A DNA stretch of 64,000 nt from Crossaster papposus (Eukaryota; Echinodermata; Asteroidea; Velatida; Solasteridae). Under the pieces are notes generated by a model. It was not told the origin of the DNA. It did not search any database and was given only the letters and a program-made list of their open reading frames with translations. Position numbers and translations under genes: made by a program. Positions 62,426 through 64,000 of the stretch are shown one piece after another; the first letter of the stretch is position 1, and the number at the start of each line of letters is the position of its first letter. The stretch lies in NCBI GenBank assembly GCA_037893245.1, contig JBAIAA010000603.1:1488001-1552000 (forward strand), given 5' to 3'.

Positions 62426-63495
62426 TATACTAATTTTGTTCTGCGTATTCTGACACCTCGATTGTTGGATACGATGTTGGGGAGCGGAGTTATTGTCATT
62501 TAAATAGTCGTACTAGGTCTAGTTTCAAAAGTGACAATCATCCCTATAGAAACAGATCAGACAATAAGATATAATCTCTATATGCCCGCCTTTTCTTTTA
62601 AATTTAAATCGCTGTTTGTCGCATGTTGGATCATATCGATCGAGATGACCATCGGCGTATCCTCGTCAGGAAGTGGCAACAAACAGACGAGCGCCGTACC
62701 TTCTAAACATGTTTACAAACTGAAAAGTGATGTTTACTCGCTAAAAACAGTTGTTATATATTATATTAATTATAACAAGGATTTTACAAAGCAAAATGTG
62801 TTTCTTGAACATTTGAAGCTTCACTGTTCACCTTGTCTCAGTTTTAATTTGTTGTTTGCACGAATCATCATTTATCGATGGATGATTAAAAGTGTATACA
62901 CAAACAATGCATTATGCTTGTATGAACAATATACTTCACGGGTGGGAGAAGTCTCAATGCCTGAAGCTTGACAAAGTAAAATCTTGCATGTGTGCATAGT
63001 TTCTACAGCCGCATGTAAATTGTACATATGTACTGTACATGTACATAGAAATTGTACACCATAAGTATATGCACTTATAAGACTGCGGTCAGCAGTCCAA
63101 GCCCAAAAAGGTCATCTCCCAGGCTTGCGGCTTGGCCGCTGTCATGGGGGTCGTAAATAACCGTCTGATCCAGCTGTTAAGGTTTGTACACAAAACCCCC
63201 GGTGTCGGGGGTTTTGTGTAGAAGTATTAACCAGTTCGCGCCGGATGACGTATATAAACGCAAAAATTTCCCCAAATTCAAAACGGATGACGAATAAATA
63301 CGCCAAGTTCAAGTTCGGAAATGTATGTCAGCAGCGCGCAAGGCCGGAAATGCGTGGGTGCGCTACCCAGCACTATCGGCCTGAACACGCTTCGGATCGA
63401 GTTTCGTTAAAAATAATCCCGCCCGTCGGCTCGGCGATGTAAAAATAATCCCGGCGCGAACTGGTTAAGGTACCAACTTTCACGACAACGTGCTG
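62426..63495 (-). repeat. Element E, copy 2 (inverted, MITE-filled)
   Basis: Reverse counterpart of 46726-47540, with the same hairpin (63188-63219, perfect here) and the CACGACAACGTGCTGG end at the right. It carries the 234-bp MITE at 63231-63464. Confidence 0.88.
63231..63464. mobile_element. 234-bp TTAA-MITE, CCAGTTCGCGCCGG family, intact
   Basis: Perfect 14-bp TIRs CCAGTTCGCGCCGG / CCGGCGCGAACTGG, flanked by TTAA (63227-63230 and 63465-63468). Element E copy 1 has a single TTAA at the same place (46756-46759). Confidence 0.96.
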
Positions 63496-64000
63496 GTGGT
63501 CATTTGGTATAGCCTACACTCACAGATTGCGAACAGAAAACGAATTATTATCATATTGAAACGAACGCTTTATTTTATGTATTTCCCCTGTAACATTATA
63601 CTGTATTCGCTTTGTTATCACATTTACCTTTCCCCGTTTCTTTCCGACGAGCGCAATGAGGCTCCAATTTGATACAAATGCAGCAATATTTACAAAAATT
63701 CAATGAATATCACATTTAATTTTTGTTATAAAGTAAATAAACATTAACTTAAAAATAATACAAGAAATACTAGAGTAATTTTTAGGGGGAAACCTATATT
63801 TATGAAAAAATTAAAGGGGTTGGCTTTGCATTCGTATCAAAAATCGGCAAAAGTTGATAATCATGATAAATATTGAACGAAAATGTGTGCAGTTCTTTTT
63901 AACTCTAATGTCTAAAAGTCCCCTCTCACATGCCAAAGTCGGCTATGCGCTGTTCATGGAAAAAACGTTAACAAATAACAAGTTTTAAAACAAAATTTAA
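63496..64000 (+). repeat. Repeat R, copy 4, right portion
   Basis: Begins GGTCATTTGGTATAGCC at the element E end, continues with GATTGCGAACAGAAAACG, GCGCAATGAGGCTCC and GCTGTTCATGG, and runs off the right edge. It looks like the continuation of 51787-52511 on the other side of the inserted block. Confidence 0.85.

Overview
The window is animal genomic DNA. It has multi-exon genes with GT-AG introns, low coding density, a recognisable metazoan DEAH helicase (DHX40), an intronless rhodopsin-like GPCR, CR1/Jockey-type LINE sequence, tRNA-derived SINEs, a piggyBac relic, many MITEs and a Ty3/Gypsy LTR retroelement. The DHX40 and LENG9-like genes, the family-A GPCR and the abundant TACATGTA-rich spacer DNA suit a marine invertebrate, perhaps a non-vertebrate deuterostome (echinoderm, hemichordate or amphioxus). 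The species is inference only.

Layout. 1-17.7 kb: the first ten coding exons of DHX40 on the minus strand, start codon at 17680. Ten exons join in one frame (439 residues, helicase motifs I to VI); the C-terminal part lies beyond the left edge. Its introns hold minisatellite-bearing repeats, SINEs and several MITE families. 17.7-23.4 kb: spacer with a broken LINE, hairpin elements and a MITE with a perfect 9-bp target duplication. 23.5-29.3 kb: a three-coding-exon plus-strand gene for a 545-residue protein with RWD, MJ1316 (DUF504) and 2H-phosphoesterase domains. It is related to LENG9 but starts with RWD where human LENG9 has a CCCH finger. 29.3-34 kb: AT-rich flank and MITEs. 34.2-35.4 kb: decayed piggyBac transposase on the minus strand. 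40.3-41.2 kb: the GPCR.

From 35.5 kb to the right edge the DNA, apart from about 38.9-44.3 kb, is built on copies of a roughly 1.4-kb repeat (called R here), all in the same orientation and two of them directly joined. Other elements are nested in R: an 1851-bp TIR element that itself carries a 1-kb TIR element; a 2-kb foldback element whose arms are minisatellites; a 342-bp MITE; a 4.6-kb block with inverted ends; and a young Ty3/Gypsy element in tandem form (LTR, internal region, LTR, partial internal region). Intact R copies serve as empty sites, so several insertions and their order can be read directly.

The host genes do not form an operon or an obvious shared pathway. DHX40 is a DEAH RNA helicase; the RWD-MJ1316-2H protein is predicted, from its families, to recognise and process RNA ends; the GPCR is an orphan membrane receptor. 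The most notable points are the RWD-MJ1316-2H architecture, four MITE families with TTAA targets beside a piggyBac relic (one shown by an empty/filled site pair), and the layered insertions in R.
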